Notes under the pieces: generated by a model
The model's database searches: none
Seen by the model: the letters and a program-made list of their open reading frames with translations, nothing else
What the model was told of the DNA's origin: nothing
DNA from: CALXOD01 sp964402715
GTDB taxonomy: Bacteria; Verrucomicrobiota; Lentisphaeria; Victivallales; Victivallaceae
Direction: 5' to 3'
NCBI GenBank assembly: GCA_964402715.1
Contig: CAYODJ010000030.1
Location: 1 to 25,724, forward strand
DNA length: 25,724 nucleotides
Shown: in pieces, positions 1 through 8,681 of the stretch
How the letters are laid out: every line of letters starts with the position of its first letter
How positions within the stretch are numbered: the first letter of the stretch is position 1
Translations under genes and position numbers: made by a program

Positions 1-155
1 CCCCGCCCACGGCTCCCGTACTTTCATTTTTTCATACTATTTTTGACACTACCTCCTCGGGAGAAGTCTCCGCTCCCTGCGGTTTCGCCGGTTTGCGTCC
101 GGACATGCGGGTACGCCGCCGGCGGCCGCGTTCCGGGCTGAAACGGAGGCATGCG

Positions 156-1043
156 TCATGTCCCCTGCTGCAGTTTTCTCAATGATTCAAGCAGCATGGA
201 AAGACGCCTCCGGCACAGGGCTTTCTCTATCTTCCATCCTCCGGCCATGTCCAGACCGATTATTTTTTCCTGCGTGTTCATGGCTGAAAGCGGCGTCACG
301 ATCAGCGTGCAGCCGCCGGGAACGTCGACGTCGCGCCACAGAGCCATGTCGACGTCGACCCTCGTCTCCCTCCTCGGTTTGAGGGCGGCGCCGAGAAACT
401 GGAAGAATTTGTCCGCGGCCAGAATCTCCCCGCCGCTTCTGAGAACGGCGTAGCAGTGGACGCCGGATATGTCTTCCGCAGTGAGGTTGCGGACGGTGAA
501 AGATATTGAAACTTTCCGGTCGCCGTTTCCGCCGGTCTTCCCCACCCGTGCGCCGGATACCGACACCGTCCCCGTCCGCGCGTCAGTGTCCGCGCACATG
601 ACGATTGCCCGATCGATGTTCGCCATCTCCGCGCTGGCATCCGCAATCAGCTCCTTCAGTCTTTCCCGTTTCGCCGAACGGAGCGCATGCAGACGCGTCC
701 TTTTACGCTCTGCTATCTCCGCCTTGCGTTCCTCCATCTTTTCCCGGACGGCGTCCGCCATCTCCTTCACCTCCACGGGAGTTTTGCCGTCGATGTCCGA
801 GACGTTTCCGCGCATGCCCCATGAGTTTCCGGAGATGCGGATGCAGGCGACGCCGCAGTCCTCCAGCAGCCTGCGGTATTCTTCCGCGGGCATCGACTCC
901 GCGAACTTTTCTAGGCTCAGTATAAGTTTCTCCTCCGACGACGCGTCTATCTTCATGCCGCGCCAGTCGATTTTTCTATCCGCGCATCCTCCGCAGACAA
1001 GGCACGCCGCTGTTGTCAGAACCGCAATTTTAAATGTTCGCAT
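156..1043 (-). CDS. Lipoprotein, DUF6694-like, paralogue of the next gene
   Basis: Predicted 295-residue envelope lipoprotein of unknown function. The N-terminus has a short basic start, a hydrophobic stretch and a lipobox-like LVCGGC, so Cys19 or so would be lipidated. The mature part opens with KIDASSEE followed by a helix containing SMPAEE. This resembles the short lipoprotein family DUF6694 (from memory, not searched). A charged helical middle (about residues 85-150) and a C-terminal beta-rich part with FTVRN (about 180-270) follow. The ATG at 1043 is preceded by AAGGAAG at a good distance. It lies 41 nt downstream of a paralogue on the same strand, sharing the signal peptide, the K-I/V-DASS motif and the F-x-VRN motif. 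The two are probably co-transcribed. Nothing in the sequence gives a molecular function. Confidence 0.75.
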   Translation of the reverse strand: MRTFKIAVLTTAACLVCGGCADRKIDWRGMKIDASSEEKLILSLEKFAESMPAEEYRRLLEDCGVACIRISGNSWGMRGNVSDIDGKTPVEVKEMADAVREKMEERKAEIAERKRTRLHALRSAKRERLKELIADASAEMANIDRAIVMCADTDARTGTVSVSGARVGKTGGNGDRKVSISFTVRNLTAEDISGVHCYAVLRSGGEILAADKFFQFLGAALKPRRETRVDVDMALWRDVDVPGGCTLIVTPLSAMNTQEKIIGLDMAGGWKIEKALCRRRLSMLLESLRKLQQGT

Positions 1044-1084
1044 GGCCGATCTTCCTTATCGGATTGACGGCAGGCAATACGAGC

Positions 1085-2020
1085 CTACCGGGCGGAGGTG
1101 TTCAGAATGTGGATGTAATCAGAAATGTCCCGGGGAATTCTGCCGTCATGACTCGCCAGAAAATCGTCTGGCATCAGTTTCTCCGTCACGTAGGGATCGC
1201 GCCCGATGTTCAGAAAGAAGGAGCGTCCTTCAAGGAGCAACTTTTCAAGGCCGAGTTCGTGTGATTCGCTGCGGTACTCGTTCCCTGCGCGCTCTTCAAC
1301 CTCGTCCGGATCGAGCCGCACCTCCCTGCCGTCCCTGGTGAGGCTGACGAGCTTCAGGTCGGCAATGTAGTCGCAGCGGTTCCGCAGTCCGTTCCACGCC
1401 GGCCGGCGGATCTCGAAGTGCTTCTCCTCGCCGATGCTGAGACCTCCGCGGAACTCGAGAGTGAATTCGTGCTCGTCCCAGGGTGCGCTCCTGCCGATGC
1501 CGGTCAGCACGGACTTCAGTGTGACGCTTGAGATCTCCCCCCCGCCCGTGTTGCGGACGGAGAACGCGAGCGTGCCGCCGTGATCGCATTTGAAGCGCAC
1601 ATCGCGGACGACAAGTTTCCGCTGCTCCCTGCGCAGTCTGTTTTCAGCGGAAATCGCGGAGACCAGAGACGAAACGTCCGTGGGGTGGCTGTGCGCAAAG
1701 TCCGTGTCGAATTCCTTCAGTCTTCTTTCAAGCAGCTCGGCTTTCCGTCTCACAATGATGTCATGAGCCGCCGCCGCCACTTTGCGAGGCGGCATGCCGT
1801 CGAGAGCGCGGCGCGCGTCCTTTCCCCTGGACGCGCTGTCGACGAGAACCGTCATGCAGTGCATGCGGAATTCCTCGGCCTCCGTCGGGGACATGGATCT
1901 GCTCAGAGCGGCGATGCTGGACTTGAATTTCCGCAGGGATGAAGCGTCGACCTTTCTCATGCATCCGCCGCAGACAAGGCATGCCGCCATTGTCAGTGCC
2001 GCAATTTCGAATGTTCTCAC
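1085..2020 (-). CDS. Lipoprotein, DUF6694-like, tandem paralogue
   Basis: Predicted 311-residue lipoprotein of unknown function. The start codon is GTG (2018-2020), with GGAGGA about 11 nt upstream. The signal peptide is nearly identical to that of the downstream paralogue and ends in the same LVCGGC lipobox-like motif. The mature protein begins MRKVDASS, then a helix with RSMSPTEAEEF, a charged middle and a beta-rich segment with FSVRNTGGGEISS at about residues 155-170. Mature sequences of the two paralogues have diverged strongly, whereas the first 60 nt of the genes match at 50 positions. Length and architecture agree with the neighbour, so a tandem duplication is likely. No enzyme motif was seen. 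A structural or surface role is inference only. Confidence 0.75.
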   Translation of the reverse strand: MRTFEIAALTMAACLVCGGCMRKVDASSLRKFKSSIAALSRSMSPTEAEEFRMHCMTVLVDSASRGKDARRALDGMPPRKVAAAAHDIIVRRKAELLERRLKEFDTDFAHSHPTDVSSLVSAISAENRLRREQRKLVVRDVRFKCDHGGTLAFSVRNTGGGEISSVTLKSVLTGIGRSAPWDEHEFTLEFRGGLSIGEEKHFEIRRPAWNGLRNRCDYIADLKLVSLTRDGREVRLDPDEVEERAGNEYRSESHELGLEKLLLEGRSFFLNIGRDPYVTEKLMPDDFLASHDGRIPRDISDYIHILNTSAR

Positions 2021-2128
2021 GACTGTCCGTATCCTCCGTGTTTGTCGCGCATGCGCCGCAGTTCAGGAAAGAAGATATTCGGGCAAAGCGGACATCTAAT
2101 GGGGGATCGGATGAAAAATGTGAAAAAA

Positions 2129-3130
2129 TCAGGATTTTCTGTGAATTCTGTGGATTTCAGCCGCCATCGCGGCGATTTTTCTCGCCAGATCATGCGGTTC
2201 GAGCAACCGCGCCTCTCCATGGCTGCACATGACGAAGTTGACGATGCGGTACTCCTCCACCTCGGGAATGCGTATGATGACGCCGCCGTCGGCGTCGGCG
2301 GCGCAGGGCGTGACGCCGAAGATTTCCGGGCCGTAGGTCACGCTCAGTCCGGTCAGTCTGGCGACAACGCCCTTGACCGTCGGCAGGTCGAAGATCCGGC
2401 CCCGCGACACCTCAGCGGCAATCTCATGATCGGCGACGAAGACGGAGTCCGTCATGGACGCCCTGCGGATTCTGTGAACCGCCAGGGTGACGACGTCCTT
2501 CCCGTCGGGCGTCAGATCCGGTTTCAGCAGGCGCGCTTTCAGATACCAGCAGCCGCCGTGAAAGCAGAGCACCTGCGGTTCGACCAGCAGATCGGCGGGA
2601 CGCTTTCCTCCCGCGCCTCTGTAGGTCGCCTGCAGGACATGGCGCATCTGCCAGGATTTGAAAACTTCCGCGAAGATTTCCGGCGCGACGGGCATGCTCG
2701 CGCCGACGGCGACCAGCGTCAGCAGCGAGGAGCGCATGTCGGCGGAAAGCGCGCCGTTCGCCGCGACGAGCCGATCCACGGCCTGCCGCATGACCCCGCC
2801 GGCGGGATCCGGGAGGATGTCTCCGATCAGATGCGCGCCGATGACGGCGGCGTCCAGCTCCGCTCTGGTCAGCGTGGGGATGTCGAAATTCCATGAGGGA
2901 TCAAGCAGATAATAGCCTCTGTGGGCGGCGTCGTACGCAATCGGGGCGTTGTAGTCCGTCTTGAGGAAGTTTATGTCGCGCTGGACGGTCTTCTGCGTGA
3001 CGTGGTACGCTCCGGCGATGTCCAGCCTGCGCATTTCGGCCACCAGCCGGGGGTGGTTCGGGTAACGGTTCTCCTTCAGCATCGCCGCCAGACGCATCAG
3101 GCGCGGAAGCGCTAGTTTGTTCTTCGGCAT
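2129..3130 (-). CDS. WYL-domain transcriptional regulator (YafY/DeoR-type HTH)
   Basis: Probable ligand-responsive DNA-binding regulator of 333 residues in the cytoplasm. Residues about 1-75 form a DeoR/YafY-type winged helix with a helix reading VTQKTVQRDINFLK, typical of this family. The middle (about 80-165) is helical. The WYL domain lies at about 170-235, with the eponymous WYLKARLL, followed by the conserved VHRIRRA segment and a C-terminal WCX-like extension. The ATG at 3130 has GAGG about 10 nt upstream. It sits about 100 nt downstream of rodA and about 110 nt upstream of the lipoprotein pair, all on the same strand, so it might regulate the lipoproteins or itself. WYL proteins bind nucleic acid or nucleotide-like ligands in several known systems, including defence loci, but no defence gene is visible here. 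Confidence 0.85.
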   Translation of the reverse strand: MPKNKLALPRLMRLAAMLKENRYPNHPRLVAEMRRLDIAGAYHVTQKTVQRDINFLKTDYNAPIAYDAAHRGYYLLDPSWNFDIPTLTRAELDAAVIGAHLIGDILPDPAGGVMRQAVDRLVAANGALSADMRSSLLTLVAVGASMPVAPEIFAEVFKSWQMRHVLQATYRGAGGKRPADLLVEPQVLCFHGGCWYLKARLLKPDLTPDGKDVVTLAVHRIRRASMTDSVFVADHEIAAEVSRGRIFDLPTVKGVVARLTGLSVTYGPEIFGVTPCAADADGGVIIRIPEVEEYRIVNFVMCSHGEARLLEPHDLARKIAAMAAEIHRIHRKS

Positions 3131-3233
3131 AGCGGTCAGTCCTCATATGTGATCATGTCCAGTGTCAGTCGGCCGTGTCGCAGGCGGCGCCGCCGTCCCC
3201 GCTCACGCGCGCCCCGCGTTCCGTTCATCTGGT

Positions 3234-4487
3234 TCACGTCTCCTCGTTCCGGTGCCGGTAGACCGACTGCAGCATTCCGGTGGCCGCCATTCCCGTGAGG
3301 ATGAATGAACCTCCGTAGCTGACGAAAGGCAGCGGCAGACCAGTGACCGGAGACAGCCCGATGCTCATGCCGATGTTCACGTAGACGTGCGTGAACATCA
3401 TGGTGCCGACGCCGATGCACAGATAGCGTCCGAACGAGTCGGCGGTCGTGACGGCGGTGCGGATGATGGAGTAGAACAGCAGGAGGTACAGTCCCAGCAG
3501 CGTCAGGCAGCCGAGGAATCCGGTCTCCTCGGCGATGACGGAGAAGATGAAGTCGTTGTTCGACACCGACTGCGGCAGAAAGCCCAGCATGTTCTGCGTG
3601 CTCTGGCCGATTCCTTTGCCGGTGAGTCCGCCGGAGCCGACGGCGAGCTTGGCCTGAAACTGATTGTATCCGCGGTGCGCCAGATCACGTTCCGGATCCA
3701 GAAAGGTCAGCAGACGCTCCTTCTGATAACCTCTCAGCAGCGGGTAGACGCCGTAGGTGACCACCTCCTGCCCCTGTTCGTCGACATGCCGGCTGGGCAG
3801 GAAATCGTTCAGCACAATCAGCGTGAACAGCAGCAGCATGATTCCCGACGCCCACGCGAGGATTTTCCAGCGCAGTCCGGCCGCGAAAGTGATCGCCGCC
3901 CCGATCGGGGGGAGGATCAGAGCGCTGCCGAGATCCGGCTGTCTGACAATCAGCAGGAAGGGGACGATCACCACCAGCGCGGCCACCGCCAGACCGAGCA
4001 TCTGGCCGGGGCGGCGGCGGCCGCCCCGTTCCCCCTCGTCGTCTATGGCGAACACCCTGCTGGACAGCAGTGCGGACAGCACCATGACGACCGCCAGCTT
4101 GGTCATTTCCGACGGCTGAAGACGCATGCCTATTCCGGGCACGCTGATCCAGCGGCGGGCGCCGAAGACCGTTGTGCCTACGGAGAGCACCAGGATCAGA
4201 AGCAGCAGACACGCCAGATAGAAACCGACGGACGGAATCAGCAGGTGACGGTAATCCGTCAGCGCGAGCGCGAAATAAAAACAGAAGCCGATGGCGATCC
4301 ACTGCAGCTGTCTCCAGTGCAGACCGGCGGTCAGCTCCGTATCGGCTTCGACGCCGATCGATCGGATGAACACCACGCCGACGCCCAGCAGACACGCCAC
4401 GGCGGCGAACTGTGCGCAGTCGAATCCGGAGAGCAGACGGCGCAGCGGTCCGGAGACGTTGTGGTTGTCCTGAGAAGTGTTTTTCAC
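3234..4487 (-). CDS. rodA: Rod-shape peptidoglycan glycosyltransferase RodA
   Basis: SEDS-family integral membrane glycosyltransferase that polymerises lipid II into glycan strands during cell elongation, normally with a class B PBP and MreBCD. About 417 residues with around ten membrane segments. Family motifs in order are GARRWISVPGIGMRLQPSE (about 109-127), RQPDLGSAL with the presumed catalytic Asp185, QKERLLTFLDPERD, GYNQFQAKLAVGSGGLTGKG, NNDFIFSVIAEETGFLG and GLPLPFVSYGGS. The frame stays open upstream into purA without a usable start. I chose GTG at 4485-4487, which leaves about 20 residues before the first membrane segment, as usual for RodA. GTG at 4544 or 4538 is an alternative. No clear Shine-Dalgarno decides it. 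It follows purA by about 90 nt and is probably co-transcribed. FtsW is possible but the motifs and C-terminus fit RodA better. Confidence 0.92.
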   Translation of the reverse strand: MKNTSQDNHNVSGPLRRLLSGFDCAQFAAVACLLGVGVVFIRSIGVEADTELTAGLHWRQLQWIAIGFCFYFALALTDYRHLLIPSVGFYLACLLLLILVLSVGTTVFGARRWISVPGIGMRLQPSEMTKLAVVMVLSALLSSRVFAIDDEGERGGRRRPGQMLGLAVAALVVIVPFLLIVRQPDLGSALILPPIGAAITFAAGLRWKILAWASGIMLLLFTLIVLNDFLPSRHVDEQGQEVVTYGVYPLLRGYQKERLLTFLDPERDLAHRGYNQFQAKLAVGSGGLTGKGIGQSTQNMLGFLPQSVSNNDFIFSVIAEETGFLGCLTLLGLYLLLFYSIIRTAVTTADSFGRYLCIGVGTMMFTHVYVNIGMSIGLSPVTGLPLPFVSYGGSFILTGMAATGMLQSVYRHRNEET

Positions 4488-4579
4488 AGCCCTGCCGATT
4501 TGCGTGGAGGATGTTTCAACGGGGAGGCCCGCCGGCACGTACACGCGGTCCGCATCCGCGCCGGCCGGGGCGGATGCGG

Positions 4580-5845
4580 TCAGACCGCGAAAGTCTGGTC
4601 GCGGCGCGGTCCCACCGAGACGCAGGCGATCTCCGCATTTGCCAGACCGGCCACGCGCTGCAGATACCGGCGGGCGTTTTCGGGAAGGTCGCTCCAGCAT
4701 GACGCGTCTCCGGTGCGGCACTGCCAGCCGGGGAGCCATTCGTAGACCGGCTTCGCCCTGGCCAGCGCATCGGCCGACGCCGGGAAGTTGGACATCCGGA
4801 CTCCGTCGATTTCGTAGGCGGTGCAGACGGCGAGCGACGGCAGCCTGTCCAGCACGTCCAGCTTGGTCACCGCCAGTTTGTTCACGCCGCTTATCATGCA
4901 TGAATAACCGACGGAAACGGCGTCGAACCAGCCGCATCGGCGCGGTCGCCCGGTGGTGGCTCCGAATTCGCCGCCGGCGCAGCGCAGCGCCTCTCCGGTG
5001 TCGTCGAGGAGCTCCGTCGGAAACGGCCCCTCGCCGACCCGCGTGGTGTACGCCTTGAGAACCCCCCAGACGTTGGCGACATGACGCGGGGCGATGCCGG
5101 CTCCCGTGCAGGCGCCTCCGGCGGTCGTGCTGCTGCTGGTCACGAACGGGTAGGTGCCGTGATCAATGTCCAGCAGTCCGCCCTGGGCTCCCTCGCAGAG
5201 AATCCTCGCCCCGGATCGGATCGCCTCGTGGATGGAAGCCACCGTGTCGCCCACGAAAGGGGTCAGATACCGCGCCGCGTCGGACAGCTTGCTCCATTCC
5301 GCGTCGACGTCCATTAGCTCGGCTCCGGCCTCGCGGAACAGCAGATTATATTTCGCCGCCTGTTCGCGGAAGAGCCGCTCCAGCTGCGCGGGTTCGGTCA
5401 GGAGGTGGGCGCGCACGCCGCAGCGCTGCGACTTGTCGGAATACGCCGGCCCGATTCCGCGTCTGGTCGTGCCGATCTTCAGCGCTCCCCCGGACTCGCG
5501 GAGAGCGTCGGCGCGCCTGTGGTATTCGAAGATCAGATGGGCGCGGTCGGACAGCTGCACTTTCGACACGTCGAAGCCGGCCGTGACGAGGCTGCGCATC
5601 TCCCGCATCAGTTCGACGGGATCCACCACCGTCCCGTTGCCGATCAGGCACCTGACGCCGGGATGGAAGATCCCGGACGGCACCAGATGCAGCACATATC
5701 TGCCGCTGCCGATTTCGACGGTGTGACCGGCGTTGTTGCCGCCCTGAAAACGCACTACCATGTCCACGTCGCGGGTCAGGACGTCGATCATCTTGCCTTT
5801 GCCCTCATCCCCCCACTGGACGCCCACCAGAATATCTACCGGCAT
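4580..5845 (-). CDS. purA: Adenylosuccinate synthetase
   Basis: Cytoplasmic enzyme joining IMP and aspartate with GTP to give adenylosuccinate, the first committed step to AMP. The product is 421 residues, close to the usual length. Diagnostic motifs include WGDEGKGK with catalytic Asp13, NNAGHTV with His41, IGTTRRGIGPAYSDK, EGAQGGLLDIDHGTYP, TTRVGEGPFPTEL, GEFGATTGRPRRCGW and the base-recognising TKLDVLD. The ATG at 5845 fits the family N-terminus and has GGAAGGA about 9 nt upstream, so the frame extension to 6079 is not used. It is divergent from proA and likely driven by the promoter at 5889-5917. All key residues appear intact. Confidence 0.98.
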   Translation of the reverse strand: MPVDILVGVQWGDEGKGKMIDVLTRDVDMVVRFQGGNNAGHTVEIGSGRYVLHLVPSGIFHPGVRCLIGNGTVVDPVELMREMRSLVTAGFDVSKVQLSDRAHLIFEYHRRADALRESGGALKIGTTRRGIGPAYSDKSQRCGVRAHLLTEPAQLERLFREQAAKYNLLFREAGAELMDVDAEWSKLSDAARYLTPFVGDTVASIHEAIRSGARILCEGAQGGLLDIDHGTYPFVTSSSTTAGGACTGAGIAPRHVANVWGVLKAYTTRVGEGPFPTELLDDTGEALRCAGGEFGATTGRPRRCGWFDAVSVGYSCMISGVNKLAVTKLDVLDRLPSLAVCTAYEIDGVRMSNFPASADALARAKPVYEWLPGWQCRTGDASCWSDLPENARRYLQRVAGLANAEIACVSVGPRRDQTFAV

Positions 5846-5888
5846 GCTGGATTTTCCTTCCGAGAAAAAGAGTTTTCGAGCGGCCGTG

Positions 5889-5917
5889 AATATAGCTTGA
5901 CTTTCGTGAAAAATCAA
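5889..5917 (-). promoter_or_regulatory. Candidate sigma70-like promoter of purA
   Basis: On the minus strand a TTGATT box (5912-5917) is separated by exactly 17 nt from TATATT (5889-5894), about 44 nt upstream of the purA ATG. This is four of six and five of six matches to the consensus boxes. It probably drives purA and rodA. Confidence 0.55.
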
Positions 5918-5983
5918 TTTGGCGACGGGGAAAGCATGTTTGATTTCGCGCCTTTCACACAGTACTTTACGCACGGGGGAGAT

Positions 5984-6005
5984 CCGCAGCCGCAGCCGCA
6001 GCCGC
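5984..6005 (+). repeat. Hexanucleotide tandem repeat in the proA leader
   Basis: CCGCAG is repeated three times in tandem and followed by a partial fourth copy (CCGC). The tract lies in the divergent purA-proA intergenic region, about 64 nt before the proA start and outside any accepted coding region. It could be a slippage-prone site or chance in a GC-rich leader. Confidence 0.8.
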
Positions 6006-6068
6006 GCGGCGCGCGGCGGAAACGCGGCTCCCTTCGGACAAATCAACAGTTCAAGGAAGCTGAAAGCT

Positions 6069-7340
6069 ATGACGATCAAAACCGAGGAAATTCAGGACGG
6101 TCTTCAGCGGATGGGGGAGAAAGCCGTCAAGGCCAGCCGGTCGCTTGCGGCGCTGGCCGCGCAGGCGAAAGCCGACTGTCTGAACCGCATGGCGGAGGAG
6201 CTGGACAAGGCCAGATCCGACGTCATGGAGGCCAACGGCAAGGACATGAACGGAGCCCTGAAGCTTGGTCTGTCCGACGCCATGCTGGACCGGCTGCGGC
6301 TGGACGACGGGAGGATTGACGGCATGGTTCAGGCTCTGCGGGAGATCGCCGGACAGCCGGATCCGGTCGGACGGGTGCTTTCCAGCGCGGTGCGGCCCAA
6401 CGGGCTGCGCATAGACAAGGTCTCGGTTCCGCTCGGCGTGGTGGCGATTATCTACGAATCGCGCCCGAACGTGACTGCGGACGCCGCCGGCATCTGTCTC
6501 AAGGCGGGGAACGCGGTGATGCTGCGCGGAGGCAGCGAGGCGTTCAACTCCAACAGAGCCATCGTCGAGGTGCTGAACAGAACCGCGGTCATGTCCGGAC
6601 TGCCGGACGGCGTGATTCAGCTTCTGCCGTGGACGGATCGAGCGGCGGTCGCGATGATGCTGAAGATGGATCGTTACATCGACCTTGTCATTCCGCGCGG
6701 CGGAGAGGGGCTGATACGGACGGTCATGAAGGAGTCGACGATACCGGTCCTCAAGCACTACAAGGGCGTGTGCCACCTGTTCATCGACCGCGAGTGCGAT
6801 GTCGACATGGCCGTGAAAATAGTGGAGAACGCCAAGTGCCAGCGTCCCAGCGCCTGCAACGCGCTGGAGACCCTGCTCATCGACCGGAGGATCGCCGGAC
6901 GGTTCATTCCGCCGTTCCTGGAGTCGATGCGCCGCCGTCACGTGGAGCTGCGCGGCGGATATGAGTTCCGGAAACTGGTGCCGGAGGCGAAGCCGGCGTC
7001 GGAGAGCGATTTCTACAACGAGTATCTGGATCTGATTCTGTCGGTCCGCATCGTGGACGGCGTCGATCAGGCGATCGAACACATCAACACCTACGGCTCC
7101 AGGCACAGCGACGGCATCATAAGTTCGGTTCAGGAAAACGTCGAGAAATTTCTCGCCAACGTGGATTCGTCCACCGTGTATCACAACGCGTCGACCCGTT
7201 TCACCGACGGCGGCGAGTTCGGCATGGGTGCGGAAATCGGCATCAGCACCGACAAGCTCCATGCCCGCGGCCCGATGGGCGCCAACGAACTGACGAGCAC
7301 GAAATTCATCGTGCGCGGCTCCGGGCAGGTGCGGAGTTGA
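6069..7340 (+). CDS. proA: Gamma-glutamyl phosphate reductase (proline biosynthesis)
   Basis: Cytoplasmic NADPH-dependent reductase converting gamma-glutamyl phosphate to glutamate semialdehyde, the second step of proline synthesis. 423 residues, of normal length, with an aldehyde-dehydrogenase-like fold. Family signatures are VPLGVVAIIYESRPNVTADAA (about 120-140), KAGNAVMLRGGSEA, IPRGGEGLIR and the active-site segment QRPSACNALETLL with presumed catalytic Cys263. The C-terminus contains FGMGAEIGISTDKLHARGPMG, typical of ProA. The ATG at 6069 is chosen because the family begins here and AAGGA lies about 10 nt upstream. The longer open frame from 5919 runs through repetitive non-conserved sequence. 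No proB (glutamate 5-kinase) is present in the window, so the partner must be elsewhere. Confidence 0.97.
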   Translation: MTIKTEEIQDGLQRMGEKAVKASRSLAALAAQAKADCLNRMAEELDKARSDVMEANGKDMNGALKLGLSDAMLDRLRLDDGRIDGMVQALREIAGQPDPVGRVLSSAVRPNGLRIDKVSVPLGVVAIIYESRPNVTADAAGICLKAGNAVMLRGGSEAFNSNRAIVEVLNRTAVMSGLPDGVIQLLPWTDRAAVAMMLKMDRYIDLVIPRGGEGLIRTVMKESTIPVLKHYKGVCHLFIDRECDVDMAVKIVENAKCQRPSACNALETLLIDRRIAGRFIPPFLESMRRRHVELRGGYEFRKLVPEAKPASESDFYNEYLDLILSVRIVDGVDQAIEHINTYGSRHSDGIISSVQENVEKFLANVDSSTVYHNASTRFTDGGEFGMGAEIGISTDKLHARGPMGANELTSTKFIVRGSGQVRS

Positions 7341-7432
7341 GGCGGGGCGGCGGTTCCGGTCCGTTCTCCCGCCGGGATCGGACGGCGCGGCCGGGACCGC
7401 GGCGTCGTCCGCGTCCGACATGCCGTGCGGAT

Positions 7433-7461
7433 TTGTAATTCGGACGTTCGCGCGGTAAAAT
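7433..7461 (+). promoter_or_regulatory. Candidate sigma70-like promoter of the antiporter gene
   Basis: TTGTAA (7433-7438) and TAAAAT (7456-7461) are separated by 17 nt, in a locally AT-richer patch between proA and the antiporter. The -10 matches the consensus at five of six positions. The start codon follows about 80 nt later. Confidence 0.5.
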
Positions 7462-7543
7462 ATCACCCGCGTGCCTTCCTGCGGCGTCCGCCGCCGGATT
7501 TCCACTGCGGCACGGAGTCAAACCAATCGCGACTGGATTTTTC

Positions 7544-8590
7544 ATGGATTGCGAACTTCACAGCCCGTGGCTGTTGATCAACATCCTGCTTTTCGCAGGC
7601 GGACTCTGGATTCTGATCAGGGGCAGCGGCGTGTTCGTGAAGGCCTCGTCGGACATCGCGCGCCGTTTCCGTGTCTCGGAGCTGGTCATCGGACTTACGC
7701 TGGTCAGCATCGGAACTTCGCTTCCGGAGATGGCGTCCAGTCTGTACGCTTCGTTCAGAGATCAGCCGGAGTTCATTTTCGGAAATGTCGTCGGAAGCTG
7801 CACCACCAACATCGCCCTGATACTGGGCGCGGGGGCGCTGCTCTGCGGCAGACTCCGCTTCTCCGGATCGCTCCTGAGCAGGGACATGGTGTTCATGCTT
7901 TTCGTGTTCCTGACCGCGTCGCTTCTGATCGCGGTCACCAGGGTTTCCGGCGGAGGCGGCGCGGAGGTTCCCGGCATAAGCCGGCCCGGCGGGCTGTTCA
8001 TGATGGTTCTGGCGGCATGGTACATCCGCCGTCTGATTCGCGGCTCCAGCGCCGGCGGCGGCGAACCCGGACCGGAGGGGAACGCGGCGAAAAACTGCGG
8101 AGAAAGCGCTACGCCGCCTCAGTTCCGTCCGCAGCCTCCGGCGTGGCGCTGCTGCGGATCCGCCGCGCTGGGGCTGATCATGGTGGTCGCCGGCTCCAAA
8201 CTTCTGGTGGACAACGTGGTGTGGGGAGCCGAGGCTCTGGGGGTCAGCACCATGATCATCTCCGTGACGGTGGTGGCGTTCGGCACGTCGGTGCCGGAAC
8301 TGGCGGTGACGCTGACGGGGGCCTTGAAGCATCATCATGATCTCGCGGTCGGCAACATCGTCGGCAGCTGCACGTTCAACATTCTGATGATTTTCGGCTG
8401 CTGCGCGCTGGTGCGCCCGCTGGCGCTCGCGGGGATGGACTGCGTCGTCAATCTGGCGCTGATGATCGGATCCGGCGCACTGCTGTTCGTCTGCATGGCC
8501 GTCGGAAAATGCCTGAACCGCGCCCACGGTGCGCTGCTGCTGCTGTTCTACGCGGTTTTTCTGGCGTACAACTGCCGGATGCTCTGGTGA
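7544..8590 (+). CDS. Calcium/sodium antiporter, YrbG family
   Basis: Inner-membrane cation/Ca2+ exchanger of the CaCA superfamily, 348 residues with about ten membrane segments. The two inverted alpha-repeats that form the ion site are clear. The first, at about 45-85, contains GLTLVSIGTSLPEMASS and then GNVVGSCTTNIALILG. The second, at about 235-285, contains VTVVAFGTSVPELAVTL and then GNIVGSCTFNILMIFG. Both carry the conserved acidic residue in the PE motif. A Gly/Glu-rich, poorly conserved linker of roughly 40 residues (about 165-205) separates the halves. The ATG at 7544 has only a weak ribosome site. It has its own candidate promoter and is followed 91 nt later by an oxidoreductase gene on the same strand. 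Transport of Ca2+ versus another cation cannot be settled from sequence. Confidence 0.93.
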   Translation: MDCELHSPWLLINILLFAGGLWILIRGSGVFVKASSDIARRFRVSELVIGLTLVSIGTSLPEMASSLYASFRDQPEFIFGNVVGSCTTNIALILGAGALLCGRLRFSGSLLSRDMVFMLFVFLTASLLIAVTRVSGGGGAEVPGISRPGGLFMMVLAAWYIRRLIRGSSAGGGEPGPEGNAAKNCGESATPPQFRPQPPAWRCCGSAALGLIMVVAGSKLLVDNVVWGAEALGVSTMIISVTVVAFGTSVPELAVTLTGALKHHHDLAVGNIVGSCTFNILMIFGCCALVRPLALAGMDCVVNLALMIGSGALLFVCMAVGKCLNRAHGALLLLFYAVFLAYNCRMLW

Positions 8591-8681
8591 ATCCGATTCA
8601 GCGCCGTCGGCCGGACGTACGGCAGTCGGAGAAAAGGTGTTTTCCGGACGGATTGCAATCAATAAGGAGGAGTATGGACGC

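Noticed and set aside
3387..4745. Long plus-strand open frame (452 codons) opposite rodA
   Set aside because: Complement of a gene with clear RodA motifs. The sequence is Gln/Arg/His-rich low-complexity, as expected of a GC-rich antisense frame.
4488..4937. Upstream extension of rodA into purA
   Set aside because: Overlaps purA coding in another frame on the same strand, is Arg-rich and unlike any RodA N-terminus.
6051..7505. Long minus-strand frame (484 codons) opposite proA
   Set aside because: Shadow of proA with Arg/His/Gln-rich composition and no recognisable motif.
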